Shown: piece after piece, positions 17,949 through 27,313 of the stretch
Position numbering within the stretch: the stretch's first letter is position 1
How the letters are laid out: the number at the start of each line of letters is the position of its first letter
NCBI GenBank assembly: GCA_039822785.1
Contig: JBCBMO010000008.1
Span: 124,001-188,000 of the forward strand
Reading direction: 5' to 3'
Source of the DNA: Thermohalobaculum sp039822785
GTDB lineage: Bacteria; Pseudomonadota; Alphaproteobacteria; Rhodobacterales; Rhodobacteraceae
DNA: 64,000 nt
Translations under genes and position numbers: made by a program
The notes under the pieces: generated by a model
What the model saw: only the letters and a program-made list of their open reading frames with translations
What the model was told of the DNA's origin: nothing
Database searches by the model: none

Positions 17949-20900
17949 ATGAAACTCGGACATTTCTTCATCGACCGGCCGATCTTCGCGATCTCGCTCT
18001 CGGTCGTAATCCTGATCATGGGGCTGGTCGCGATGATGCGCCTGCCGATCAGCCAATTCCCCGAAGTGGTGCCGCCGACGATCTCGGTCGTGGCCAGCTA
18101 CCCCGGCGCCGATGCGGCAACCATCGCCCAGACGGTCGCCACACCCATCGAGCAGGAGGTGAATGGCGTCGATGGCATGCTCTACATGCAGTCGAACGCG
18201 ACCAACGACGGCGAGATGCGCCTCACTGTCACCTTCGGCCTGGGCACGGACATCGACGAGGCGCTTGTGCTCGTGCAGAACCGCGTGGCCCTGGCCGAGC
18301 CGCGGCTGCCCGAGGAGGTGCGTCGCACGGGCGTCGCGGTCGCCAAGAACAGCAGCGACATGCTGATGGTCGTGCAGATGTTCTCGCCCGACGAGAGCCG
18401 CGACCAGCTCTTCGTGTCGAACTACGCGACCCAGCGCGTGGAGCCGGTACTGCGCCGCCTGGCCGGCGTTGGTGATGTGCAGGTGCTGGGTGCGCGCGAC
18501 TATGCCATGCGCGTCTGGCTCGACCCCGAGAGGATCGCCCAGCTCTCGCTCACGCCAGGCGAGATCGTGGCTGCCATCCGTGCCCAGAACACGGCCGTTG
18601 CGGGCGGTCAGCTCGCCCAGCCGCCGGTGGCCACGAACCGCGCGACGCAACCTGCGGTGACGCTGCGCGGACGGCTCGATGATGTCGAAGAGTTCGAGGC
18701 CATCGTCGTCAAACGGGGCGAGGACGGCCGGGTCGTTCGTCTCTCGGACGTCGCTCGGATCGAGCTTGGCGCGGAATCCTACTCGACCAACGCGCGCTTC
18801 AACGGCCAGCCCTATGTGGCCCTTCTCATCTATCAGCAGCCCGGCGCCAACGCGATCGAGACCTCCGACGAGATCCAGGCCGTGATGGCGACGCTGGCCG
18901 AGGACTTCCCGGACGGGATCGGCCACGACGCAACCTACAACCCGACCGAGTTCTTCGTGGAGAAATCCATCGAGGCGCTGGTGATGACGATCTTCGAGGC
19001 GGTCGCGCTGGTCGTCCTGGTGATCGTCGTCTTCCTGCAGTCGGGCCGTGCCACGATCATCCCGGTGGTCGCGATCCCGGTCAGCCTGGTCGGCACCTTC
19101 ATCGTGATGTCTGCCTTGGGCTACTCGATCAATACGCTGACCCTCTTCGGCCTGGTGCTGGCCGTCGGCATCGTGGTCGATGATGCCATCATCGTGGTCG
19201 AGAACGTCGAGCGGCACCTTCGCGCAGGCATCAGTCCCCGCGAGGCCACGCGCCTCACGATGAACGAGGTCTCAGGCGCGCTCATCGCGACCTCGCTGGT
19301 GCTGACGGCGGTCTTCGTGCCGACCATGCTGCTCGACGGCATCTCGGGCGGGTTCTTCCGCCAGTTCGCGGTGGCCATCGCGGTGGCGACGGCGATCTCG
19401 ACGATCAACTCGCTGACCCTCTCGCCGGCCCTTGCCGCCCTCCTCCTCCGCCATGCGCCCACCCGGCAGCGGAGTATTGCGGGCCGCATTGGCGCGGGTG
19501 CGGCAGAGGCCTTCAACCGCGGCTTCGATTGGCTGGCCGATCGCTACGCCGGCCTCGCCCGTCGCGTGATCGCCGCGCGCTGGGTCTCGCTGTCGGTCTA
19601 TGCGGTGCTGGTCGTCGGTGCCGGCTATCTGATGGTCACCGTGCCCCGTGGCTTCGTCCCGGCCTCTGATCAGGGCTATGCCATCGTCACGGTGCAGCTG
19701 CCGTCGGGGGCTTCGCTCTCGCGGACGGATGCGCTGGTGCAGCGGATCGCGACCCTGGCGGAAGGTGTTGATGGCGTCGCCTATTCCCATGCCTTCACGG
19801 GCATGCAGGCGATCACCGGCACCACCTCCTCGGCCTCGGCGACCGTGTTCCCCCAGTTCGCCCCCTTCGAGGAGCGAATGGAAACCGGTCGGACGCGGGA
19901 TGCGATCCTCGCGGATCTCAACGCCGCCTTGGCCGAGATCGATGGTGCCGTCATCAACGTGATCGCGCCGCCCACGATCCGCGGCATCGGCACCGGCGGC
20001 GGTTTCTCGCTGCGGGTGCAGGACTACGAGGCCCGCGGGTCCAAGGATCTTGCGGCCGTGACCGGCGATCTGATCGCCGGGCTCAACGCCGACCCGCGCG
20101 TGGCCTTCGCTTTCTCGCCCTTCTCGGCGGATGCCCCGCAGGTATTCCTCAATGTCGACCATGCCCGGGCCGAGCAGATCGGCCTGCCGGTCGATCGGCT
20201 CTCGGAGATGGTGGAGGTCTATCTTGGCTCGACCTACGTGAACGACATCAACCTGCTTGGTCGCACCTACCAGGTTCGTGCCCAGGCCGCCCCTGAGTTC
20301 AGGTTGGATGCCGAACAGCTCGGCCAGCTCCGTACCCGGACGACGGCCGGCGAGATGGTGCCCCTTGGCGCTGTCGCGACGGTCGAGGGCCGGACCGATG
20401 CCGACCGGGTGCCCCGCTACAACCTGTTCCCCACGGCCGAGATCATCGGGGCGGGAGCCGGCATCAGCTCGGGCGAGGCCATCGCGCTGGTCGAAGAGAT
20501 CGCGCAGGCGAGCCTGCCCCAGGGCTATGGCATCGAGTGGACGGACCTGTCCTATCAGGAGAAGGTGACCGAGGACGGCACGATCCTCTTCGTGCTGGCC
20601 ATCGTCTTCGTCTTCCTGGTGCTGGCCGCGCAGTACGAGAGCTGGGCGCTGCCCTTCGCGGTCATCCTGGTCGTGCCGATGGTCCTGCTCTCGGCGCTGG
20701 GCGGGGTCGCCTGGATGGGCATGGATAACAACCTGCTCACCCAGGTGGCGCTCATCGTGCTGGTGGGCCTTGCGGCGAAGAACGCGATCCTGATCGTGGA
20801 GTTCGCCCGGGAGCTGGAAGAGCAAGGCCGCTCGGCGGTCGAGGCCGCGGTGGAAGCTGCGCGGCTCAGGCTCCGCCCGATCCTGATGACGTCGCTGGCC

Positions 20901-21113
20901 TTCATCCTCGGGACGCTGCCGCTGGCGATCGCCGAGGGGGCGGGTGCCGAGCTTCGCCAAGCGCTCGGCGTCGCCGTGGTCTTCGGGATGCTCGGGGTGA
21001 CGGTCTTCGGCCTCCTCTTCACCCCGCTCTTCTACGCCCTGATCCGGGGGGTCGCGGAGCAGGCATCGGCGCGCGTGCCGCTCATCACCGAGATCGGCGG
21101 TCGGCCCGTCTGA
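17949..21113 (+). CDS. RND family multidrug efflux permease (AcrB/MexF type)
   Basis: A full-length 1054-residue HAE1-type pump. The proton-relay aspartates are in VGIVVDDAIIVVENVERH and the relay lysine in GLAAKNAILIVEFA, both conserved. The usual 12 membrane helices and two large periplasmic loops are present, with GRVVRLSDVARIELGAE and GEMVPLGAVATVEGRTD porter motifs. It exports hydrophobic compounds using the proton gradient. There is no outer-membrane factor gene; nearby LysR (21260) or AraC (22369) genes could control it. Confidence 0.97.
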   Translation: MKLGHFFIDRPIFAISLSVVILIMGLVAMMRLPISQFPEVVPPTISVVASYPGADAATIAQTVATPIEQEVNGVDGMLYMQSNATNDGEMRLTVTFGLGTDIDEALVLVQNRVALAEPRLPEEVRRTGVAVAKNSSDMLMVVQMFSPDESRDQLFVSNYATQRVEPVLRRLAGVGDVQVLGARDYAMRVWLDPERIAQLSLTPGEIVAAIRAQNTAVAGGQLAQPPVATNRATQPAVTLRGRLDDVEEFEAIVVKRGEDGRVVRLSDVARIELGAESYSTNARFNGQPYVALLIYQQPGANAIETSDEIQAVMATLAEDFPDGIGHDATYNPTEFFVEKSIEALVMTIFEAVALVVLVIVVFLQSGRATIIPVVAIPVSLVGTFIVMSALGYSINTLTLFGLVLAVGIVVDDAIIVVENVERHLRAGISPREATRLTMNEVSGALIATSLVLTAVFVPTMLLDGISGGFFRQFAVAIAVATAISTINSLTLSPALAALLLRHAPTRQRSIAGRIGAGAAEAFNRGFDWLADRYAGLARRVIAARWVSLSVYAVLVVGAGYLMVTVPRGFVPASDQGYAIVTVQLPSGASLSRTDALVQRIATLAEGVDGVAYSHAFTGMQAITGTTSSASATVFPQFAPFEERMETGRTRDAILADLNAALAEIDGAVINVIAPPTIRGIGTGGGFSLRVQDYEARGSKDLAAVTGDLIAGLNADPRVAFAFSPFSADAPQVFLNVDHARAEQIGLPVDRLSEMVEVYLGSTYVNDINLLGRTYQVRAQAAPEFRLDAEQLGQLRTRTTAGEMVPLGAVATVEGRTDADRVPRYNLFPTAEIIGAGAGISSGEAIALVEEIAQASLPQGYGIEWTDLSYQEKVTEDGTILFVLAIVFVFLVLAAQYESWALPFAVILVVPMVLLSALGGVAWMGMDNNLLTQVALIVLVGLAAKNAILIVEFARELEEQGRSAVEAAVEAARLRLRPILMTSLAFILGTLPLAIAEGAGAELRQALGVAVVFGMLGVTVFGLLFTPLFYALIRGVAEQASARVPLITEIGGRPV

Positions 21114-21163
21114 GCCCCACTGGATCTCGCCGCCTGTTCTCTCCCGACAGTGGCGGCGAGCCA

Positions 21164-21193
21164 CCCCGGCGCGAGCCTCGCGCCGGGGTTTCT
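21164..21193 (+). terminator. Intrinsic terminator of the RND efflux operon
   Basis: A perfect 10-bp GC stem, 21164-21173 with 21179-21188, a five-base loop and a TTTCT tail, starts 51 bases after the permease stop. This is the clearest intrinsic terminator in the window. Confidence 0.8.
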
Positions 21194-21259
21194 GCATTCG
21201 GCGTTCGTTACCAGATCCGCAGAAGCTGGCTGCCAGGTTCGATCCGGAGCGCGGCGCAG

Positions 21260-22147
21260 CTACAGCGACGCGCGCAAGTGGCGCAGATAGTCGGCCAGCA
21301 GCGCGGTCTTGTTGTCTTCGTGCCAGGCCGCGCCGACGGCGATCTGGTTCTCGAACCCGCCAAGGCGTAGCCGAAGCAGGTCCGGCGGTGGCGGCTCGAC
21401 GATGTAGGAGCCCACGATAAAGGCCGCCGCACCATCGCGCGCCATGTCGAGCCCGGTTTGCACCTGAATGGTCTCCAGCACGATCTTCGGCGTCATGGCG
21501 GCATCGCGGAACCGCGCCATCCAGGCGTCGTAGAGAGGGGGGTTGAGCACCCGCTCGAAGAGCACGATCGGCGTCTCGGAAAGCGCCGTGAGCGCGAGCA
21601 CGCCCTCTTCCGCTTCCTGCACCAGCGGATGATCCGGCACGACGACGACTGACCAGTAACCCTCGGCCACGGTGCGGAACTTGAGCGCCGGGTGCGTCAC
21701 TGGCAGGACACCGAAGCCGACGTCGATTTGCCCCTCCTTCAGCGCCGCATAGACCTCGGTTGTCGGCATTTCGACCTGTTCAACGCCGACCTCCGGTCGT
21801 TCGCCCCGAAGGCCGGCAATCGAGCGGGAGATGACGCGCAGATTGAGATAGCTGACAAAGCCCAGCCGCAGGACCGAGGGTTCCAACCCGGCTGCCTGTC
21901 GCGCATCCCGCACCGCTGCATCCAGCGATGCCAATACGTCGCGCGCGCGATTGAGGAAGGCGTCGCCGGCGGCCGTCAGCGCGACGCTGCGCCGATCGCG
22001 CGCCAAGAGGGTGACGCCGACCTCGTCTTCCAGCGCTTTGATCTGATGGCTCAGCGCAGGCTGGGACAGGTTCACGCGCCGGGCGGCACGCTGGAAGTGC
22101 AGCTCCTCGGCGACGGCGATGAACGAGCGAAGCTGTCGGAGTTCCAT
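21260..22147 (-). CDS. LysR family transcriptional regulator
   Basis: The 295-residue protein has the LysR DNA-binding start MELRQLRSFIAVAEELHFQRAARRVNLSQPALSHQIKALEDEVG and a substrate-binding domain (VLRLGFVSYLNLRVISRSI, LKEGQIDVGFG). This subgroup resembles BenM/CbbR-like regulators of aromatic or small-molecule pathways, but the inducer is not readable. It converges on the RND operon and is divergent from an AraC-type gene; control of either neighbour is possible. Confidence 0.92.
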   Translation of the reverse strand: MELRQLRSFIAVAEELHFQRAARRVNLSQPALSHQIKALEDEVGVTLLARDRRSVALTAAGDAFLNRARDVLASLDAAVRDARQAAGLEPSVLRLGFVSYLNLRVISRSIAGLRGERPEVGVEQVEMPTTEVYAALKEGQIDVGFGVLPVTHPALKFRTVAEGYWSVVVVPDHPLVQEAEEGVLALTALSETPIVLFERVLNPPLYDAWMARFRDAAMTPKIVLETIQVQTGLDMARDGAAAFIVGSYIVEPPPPDLLRLRLGGFENQIAVGAAWHEDNKTALLADYLRHLRASL

Positions 22148-22368
22148 GAACGGGGCGGCGAAGGCTGCAGGTCAGCCCCGGTGATAAACCTGATGAATAA
22201 GAAGGCCAAGCCGTCGACACCTACGGAGGAGCGCGCGGCATGATGCCGTCGTCTCCGGCGGACGTTCAGGGCGGTGAGGTGCTGGCGAGGGTGGGGGAGC
22301 TCGGGCACAGTGCGCGAGGGCTGTACGACCGGCTGTCTTGCCCTTCTGACGACGGCTGATGGAGATCG

Positions 22369-23202
22369 GTGATGCGGCAATGCGGAAGCACCTTCGATCC
22401 GGTGCCGCATGAGTTTCGCAGCGATGGCATTCGGCTGATCGCCATGCCGCCCTGCGACAGCAGCTTCTGCATCACCCCAGACCGTCCGCTGCTGGCCGTG
22501 ACCACCGCAGAGATGACCTGTCGGCTTGCCATCGCGGGTGACCGGCTTGAGCGGCGGCATCTTCCGCCCTTCACCGTTGGCCTCCTGCCGGCGGGGGCCG
22601 AGCTTCGCATGGCAGGCGAGAGCCCTGCTTGGTCGCTCCTGCTCGAGATCGACACCAAGGTTCACGGCCTGCGTGATGCCGATGCCATCGAAAGGCCGTT
22701 GGACTTCGAAGTCGACCAGCGCTGCGGGAACACGGCCGTTGAGGTGCTCTCAAAGCTCGTAGCACCGTTTCCAGACCGACTTGAGATCGAGACGCTTGGC
22801 TTCGAGATTGCCAGCCAAGCGCTCCTGCGCGCCGGGTCATCGTCGCCGCAGCTGGAGCCAGCGGGCAGCAACGACGCGAGGGTCCAACGGATCAAGGATC
22901 GCATCAGGGCCGATCTTCAGGATGTGCCGGGCATCGTTGCGCTCGCTGCGGACTGTCGCGTCAGCCCGACGCATCTGTCCCGGCTCTTCCGCAACGCGAC
23001 CGGGTTCTCGATCTGGGAGTTCGTCGTGCGCGAGCGATGCACCCTGGCGCGGGCCATGCTCATGTCCTGTGACGAGCCCATCGCCGAGGTGGCCTACGCC
23101 TGCGGCTTTCACGACCAAGCCCATATGACCCACGCGCTGCGCCAGACCTTCGGTGTCACGCCCAAGGTCCTTCGAGCCGAGCGTGGTCGGATCATACAAT
23201 AA
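22369..23202 (+). CDS. AraC family transcriptional regulator
   Basis: A 277-residue protein with a divergent N-terminal sensing half and a C-terminal double helix-turn-helix: VALAADCRVSPTHLSRLFRNATGFSIWEFVVRERCTLARAML and IAEVAYACGFHDQAHMTHALRQTFGVTPKVLR, the AraC signature. It sits 56 bases upstream of a MipA/OmpV outer-membrane gene on the same strand and may control it. The N-terminal half contains several cysteines (CGST, PPCDSSFCIT, TAEMTCR); this could reflect redox or metal sensing, but I have no direct support. Confidence 0.9.
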   Translation: MMRQCGSTFDPVPHEFRSDGIRLIAMPPCDSSFCITPDRPLLAVTTAEMTCRLAIAGDRLERRHLPPFTVGLLPAGAELRMAGESPAWSLLLEIDTKVHGLRDADAIERPLDFEVDQRCGNTAVEVLSKLVAPFPDRLEIETLGFEIASQALLRAGSSSPQLEPAGSNDARVQRIKDRIRADLQDVPGIVALAADCRVSPTHLSRLFRNATGFSIWEFVVRERCTLARAMLMSCDEPIAEVAYACGFHDQAHMTHALRQTFGVTPKVLRAERGRIIQ

Positions 23203-23257
23203 CGGCTGAGCCTTCGTGCCGATCCTGCCGTTGTGACGGGCATGATCGGACTGGACT

Positions 23258-24154
23258 ATGACGCTTTCATCTTTCGTCGGGAGGGGCCCCTGGCGTGCTA
23301 TCGCCTTCCTCTCTCTGCTGTTCCAGAGCGAAGCCATCGCACAGGGCGTTGAGGTGTCGCCGTCGCGCGCAGAGACGCAGCCTCTCTGGGAGTTGGGGGT
23401 CGGCGCCTTCGTGTCGGTGACGCCGAACTATCCGGCATCCGGCGAGTACAGGATCAACGGCTTGCCCTTCCCGAATGTCGTCTACCGCGGCGACCTGCTG
23501 CGTCTCGGTCAGGAGGAGGCGGCCCGCCTGGTGCCTGTCGACACCGAGCGCTTCGAGCTCAGCGTCAGTGGCGATGCCGCCTTCGGTGTCGATAGTGATG
23601 ACAACGAGCTTCGGCGCGGCCTGCCGGATCTGGATCCGCTGCTGCAGATCGGCCCGGAGCTTGTGCTCAAAGGGCGCGGCTTCGGCACGCCATCGTTCCT
23701 GGGTGACATCGCCTTGGTGCTTCAAGGGCGTGCCGTCTTCTCGGCCAATACGGACATCGAGATCGACTTCCAGGGCTTCGTCGTCGAGCCGCAGTTGCGC
23801 ACGACCTTTCCCGGGGTTCTCGGCCTCGGCTCCTTCGTCACCGCATCGGTCGGCCCGCTTTTCGCGACCGAGGCGCTGCAGGATTACTTCTACGAGGTGC
23901 CGAGTGCCTTTGCCTTGCCCGACCGCCCCACCTTCGAGGCCAGCGCGGGCTACCTGGGGTCGGAACTGACCTTCGGTCTGGGGTATGAGCTGACCGAGCG
24001 CATCGATCTCTTCGCCAGCCTGCGGCTCGCGCTCTACTCAGGCGCGGCAAACGCCGATAGCCCACTGTTCGAGGACGCATTCAACGCCTCGGGCTTCGTC
24101 AGCTTCACCTACAGCATCTTCCAGAGCGAGCGCAGGGTGCCACGGCGACGCTGA
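23258..24154 (+). CDS. MipA/OmpV family outer-membrane protein
   Basis: The 298-residue protein has a signal peptide ending near AIAQGVE and the family hallmarks: LWELGVGAFVSVTPNYPASGEY, LPFPNVVYRGD, FELSVSGDAAFGVDSDDNELRRGLPDLDPLLQIGPEL, and a terminal beta-strand pattern (SFTYSIF). MipA/OmpV proteins are beta-barrels linked to murein scaffolding or stress. It follows the AraC regulator and converges on a LysR gene 47 bases away. Confidence 0.88.
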   Translation: MTLSSFVGRGPWRAIAFLSLLFQSEAIAQGVEVSPSRAETQPLWELGVGAFVSVTPNYPASGEYRINGLPFPNVVYRGDLLRLGQEEAARLVPVDTERFELSVSGDAAFGVDSDDNELRRGLPDLDPLLQIGPELVLKGRGFGTPSFLGDIALVLQGRAVFSANTDIEIDFQGFVVEPQLRTTFPGVLGLGSFVTASVGPLFATEALQDYFYEVPSAFALPDRPTFEASAGYLGSELTFGLGYELTERIDLFASLRLALYSGAANADSPLFEDAFNASGFVSFTYSIFQSERRVPRRR

Positions 24155-24201
24155 CATGGGGCGCCACTTCAGGCTTGGTGACCTCTGCGTGGTCGCGTCT
24201 A

Positions 24202-25089
24202 TCAAGCAGCAAGGGACGCCCTGAAACGTTCGGGCAGATCGCCGGCGATCTCCGCCGCGCGGGTACTCAGGAGGAGCTGCCAAGTGAATTGGATCGGGTC
24301 GGTGCCAAGCTCTCTCACGGCCAATCGGTCCCGCGTGGTGGCCTGGTCGATGGAGAGCTTCGGCAGGATCGAGGCACCCATCCCGTCAGCCACCATGCGA
24401 CAGATCAGATCCGTCGACTCGATCCCAATGACCTCTCCGGGAAAGGTTCTTCCCTGGTCGAAAAAGCGCTCGTACTCCCAGCCCGGCTGGGGACGCAGAC
24501 CATAGGTGAGGTAGGGGAGGTCCGCGAAATCCGCCGGCAGCACCGCTTCGGCGGGCGCAGGGGACGTGCCGGGGAAGATGGCCATCAGCCTGTCACGGAC
24601 CAGGGGCCGCGCGGTGCAGGCGAAGGGACCCGTGGTCTCAGGCGCCAGCGCTAGATCGGCCGCGCCGTCGGCAACCGTTCTGGCCACCCAGTCCCCCGCC
24701 ACGGTCGACACCTCGACCGAGAACGCGGGCGCTGCCTCTCGGCACGCCTGGATCAGCCCCAAGGTGATCGCGGGCGCATCGAAGTGCCCAACGTAAAGGC
24801 GCAGGCGCCGAGCGCTGCGCTTGCCCTGCCAGACGGCCTCGCTCTCGGCTTGCTGCAGGCGTGGCTGCGTGGCCTGTGCGGTCCGGGCCAAGGTCTCCCC
24901 TGCGGCCGTCAGCGCCAGCCTGCGCCCCTGCTTGCGGGTCAGCGGCACCCCCAGCCTGCGTTCAGCCTCCCGAAGGCGCTGCGTGGCGGCGGATTGTGTG
25001 ATCCCCAGATGCACGGAGGCCGCGGAGAGCGTGCCGCGTTCCTTGAGGGCCGCCAGCAGGGCCCAATGCGCCTGTTCCAGTAGATACAT
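24202..25089 (-). CDS. LysR family transcriptional regulator, probable activator of the oxygenase/M24 operon
   Basis: A 295-residue LysR regulator with ALLAALKERGTLSAASVHLGITQSAATQRLREAERRLGVPLTRKQGRRLALTAAGE at the N-terminus and a substrate-binding domain from LRLYVGHFDAPAITLG. It is divergent from the HalD-like oxygenase gene, with 96 bases between the starts, so it is the likely regulator of that two-gene operon; by analogy the effector may be the amino acid that the enzyme uses. Confidence 0.9.
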   Translation of the reverse strand: MYLLEQAHWALLAALKERGTLSAASVHLGITQSAATQRLREAERRLGVPLTRKQGRRLALTAAGETLARTAQATQPRLQQAESEAVWQGKRSARRLRLYVGHFDAPAITLGLIQACREAAPAFSVEVSTVAGDWVARTVADGAADLALAPETTGPFACTARPLVRDRLMAIFPGTSPAPAEAVLPADFADLPYLTYGLRPQPGWEYERFFDQGRTFPGEVIGIESTDLICRMVADGMGASILPKLSIDQATTRDRLAVRELGTDPIQFTWQLLLSTRAAEIAGDLPERFRASLAA

Positions 25090-25185
25090 TAGTCAGACTT
25101 AAGCTTTGGCATGGATGTTCCATTTTTCACAGGCGCGTGCCCATGTCATCCAATCCCTCAGCTAATTTGTGAAAGGGACAGCGCG

Positions 25186-26058
25186 ATGAAGGACACGCCG
25201 GCCTCCGCCGCATCCGCGGCCTCGGCGCTTGACATGATCGACCTCGATGCCTGGCCCATCGACCGGCCCGACAGCCCCGCGTACCAAGCCCGCCTGGCTG
25301 AGGTGCGCGAGGCCCTCGCCGCGCGCGGCTGCGCCCGCGTCGATGGCTTTGTCCGCCCGGCCTACCGCGCCGCGCTGGACGCCGAGGTAGACGCCATCGC
25401 GCCCCAGGCGCATTTCTCAACCTCTGAGATCAACCCCTATTTCACCAAGGACGACCCCTCGCTGCCCGAGGATCACCCGCGGCGCCGCTTCTCGACCAAT
25501 ACCAACGGCTTCGTCGCCATGGATCGCTTCCCCGAACAGGGCTTGGCGCTGTCGCTCTACCGCGATCCGGACTTCCGGCGCTTCATCGCCGACGCGCTGG
25601 GCGAGGAGACGCTCTACACGTTCGACGATCCGCTCGCCGGTGTGGTGGTCAACGTCATGGCCGAGGGGCAGGAACTGGCCTGGCACTATGACACTAACGA
25701 GTTCATCGTGAGCCTCCTCAGCCGCAAGCCGCTGGAGGGCGGGGAGTTCGAGTATGTCCCCGAGCTTCGTCAGCCCGGCGACGAATGCTACGGCGAGGTG
25801 CAGGAGGTGCTCGACGGCCGAAGCGACCGGGTGCAGCGCCTGGCGCTGGAGTTGGGCGACCTGCAGATCTTCAAGGGCCGCTTCTCCATGCACCGCGTGG
25901 TGAAGGGGAAGGGCGAGCGTCACACCGTGATCTTCGGCTACGCCAAGGAGCCGGGCTTCATCGGCCGGGTCGAACGGACCCGCAAGGTGCATAACCGCAT
26001 CACACAGGCCCATCTCGACGCCGAGGCGCGCGCCCGCAACGACGGCTTGGCGGACTGA
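25186..26058 (+). CDS. HalD/BesD-like Fe(II)/2-oxoglutarate enzyme with a hydroxylase-type HxD site
   Basis: The 290-residue protein resembles the HalD/BesD family of amino-acid halogenases and hydroxylases. The proximal iron site is AWHYDTNEF (His167-x-Asp169), the distal His is in FSMHRV (His236), and Arg245 in GERH is placed to bind 2-oxoglutarate. Halogenases of this family replace the Asp with Gly or Ala to make room for chloride; here Asp169 is present, so hydroxylation is expected. The substrate is probably a free amino acid, by family. Start 25186 follows GGGACAG and removes an unlikely N-terminal extension from 25111. The M24 gene starts eight bases after the stop. Confidence 0.78.
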   Translation: MKDTPASAASAASALDMIDLDAWPIDRPDSPAYQARLAEVREALAARGCARVDGFVRPAYRAALDAEVDAIAPQAHFSTSEINPYFTKDDPSLPEDHPRRRFSTNTNGFVAMDRFPEQGLALSLYRDPDFRRFIADALGEETLYTFDDPLAGVVVNVMAEGQELAWHYDTNEFIVSLLSRKPLEGGEFEYVPELRQPGDECYGEVQEVLDGRSDRVQRLALELGDLQIFKGRFSMHRVVKGKGERHTVIFGYAKEPGFIGRVERTRKVHNRITQAHLDAEARARNDGLAD

Positions 26059-26065
26059 GCGCGCG

Positions 26066-27313
26066 ATGCAGATCGACTGGCACGCGGCGCGCGGGGACCT
26101 TGCGGAGCTCGCGTTGATCGACGCCCCGGTCGCGGCGGTTGATGAAGCGGCCCTCGCGCTTGGTCGCCAGGCGCGCCTGCGCGCGCAGATGGCGGCGTCC
26201 GGGCTGGCCGCCGTGCTGCTGAACGATCCGGTCAACATCCGCTATGCCTGCGGCGCGCGGAACATGCAGGTCTTCGCGGCGCGCAACGGCGCGGCCCGGT
26301 ACCTGCTGATGACGGCCGATCGTGCCATTCTGTTCGAAATGTTCGGCGGCGAACACCTGGCCAAGGGCCTGCCGACCCTCGACGAGGTGCGCACGGCGAG
26401 CAATGTCAACTTCACCGCCCGTGCCGGCGATGTGGATGCGGCCGAGACCCGTTGGGCCGCCGAGATGGCGGCTGTGCTGCGCGGTTTGACCGGGTCACGC
26501 GCCCGCATCGGCACGGAACGTCTCGCCCCGCGCATCACGCTCGGGCTGAGCGAGGCGGGGTTTCACCTGACCGACGCGGCAGGCGCGGTGGAACGTGCCC
26601 GCGCCATCAAGACGGCGGAGGAGCTGATCTGCATCCGCGCCGCCCTTCGCAGCACCGAGGCCGGTGTCGCGGCCTTGGAACGTGCCCTGCGGCCGGGGCT
26701 GACCGAGAACGCGTTGTGGGCCGTGCTGCACCAGCAGGTCATCGCGCGGGGAGGGGAGTACTTCGAGACCCGCCTCATGAACTCGGGTCCCCGCAGCAAC
26801 CCGTGGTTTCAGGAAACCAGCGCCAAGCGGATCGCCCCGAACGAGCTCGTCGCGCTGGATACCGACGTGGTCGGCTGCTACGGCTACTACGCTGATTTCT
26901 CGCGCACTTTTCACGCTGGGCCGCAGGCGCCGACAGGGGCGCAAAAGGCGCTTTATCGGGCTGCCCACGATCAGATCAGCCACAACCTGTCGATCCTGCG
27001 GCCGGGCATGAGCTTTCGGGACTATGCCGACGCCGCATGGCCGATCCCTGAGCGCTACTTCGAGCAGCGATACTACGTCTCGGCCCATGGCTGCGGCATG
27101 ACGGGCGAATATCCCTACCTCTATCACGCGGCTGATTTCGACGATGCCGGCTACGATGGCGAAATCACCGCCGGCATGACCCTCTGCGTCGAGAGCTTCA
27201 TCGGCCGCGTTGGGGGACAGGAGGGCGTCAAGCTGGAGCAGCAGGTCCTCATCACGGACAGCGGGACAGAGCTGTTGTCCCGCTACCCCTTCGACGAAGC
27301 CCTCTTGGGATAG
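26066..27313 (+). CDS. M24 (pita-bread) metalloprotein of the DddP-like/Xaa-Pro peptidase clade
   Basis: A 415-residue protein of the M24 fold with all expected metal ligands: Asp265 and Asp267 (LDTDVVG), Asp277 (ADFSR), His341 (AHGCG), Glu376 (CVES) and Glu391 (KLEQQ). The spacing equals, with a constant offset of 30, the ligands I recall for the DMSP lyase DddP of Ruegeria lacuscaerulensis (295, 297, 307, 371, 406, 421), and SGPRSNPWFQE also matches DddP. However, the DddP catalytic Asp377 corresponds to Gly347 here. Peptidase or another hydrolase activity is therefore as likely as DMSP cleavage. It is translationally close to the HalD-like gene, so both may process one amino-acid-derived compound. 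Confidence 0.82.
   Translation: MQIDWHAARGDLAELALIDAPVAAVDEAALALGRQARLRAQMAASGLAAVLLNDPVNIRYACGARNMQVFAARNGAARYLLMTADRAILFEMFGGEHLAKGLPTLDEVRTASNVNFTARAGDVDAAETRWAAEMAAVLRGLTGSRARIGTERLAPRITLGLSEAGFHLTDAAGAVERARAIKTAEELICIRAALRSTEAGVAALERALRPGLTENALWAVLHQQVIARGGEYFETRLMNSGPRSNPWFQETSAKRIAPNELVALDTDVVGCYGYYADFSRTFHAGPQAPTGAQKALYRAAHDQISHNLSILRPGMSFRDYADAAWPIPERYFEQRYYVSAHGCGMTGEYPYLYHAADFDDAGYDGEITAGMTLCVESFIGRVGGQEGVKLEQQVLITDSGTELLSRYPFDEALLG

Noticed and set aside
17532..21197. Long minus-strand open frames over the RND genes
   Set aside because: They are antisense shadows rich in His, Arg and Asp; the plus-strand products are full-length known proteins.
26066..27313. Direct naming of the M24 gene as dddP
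   Set aside because: The catalytic Asp of DddP is Gly here, so the gene symbol would overstate the evidence.
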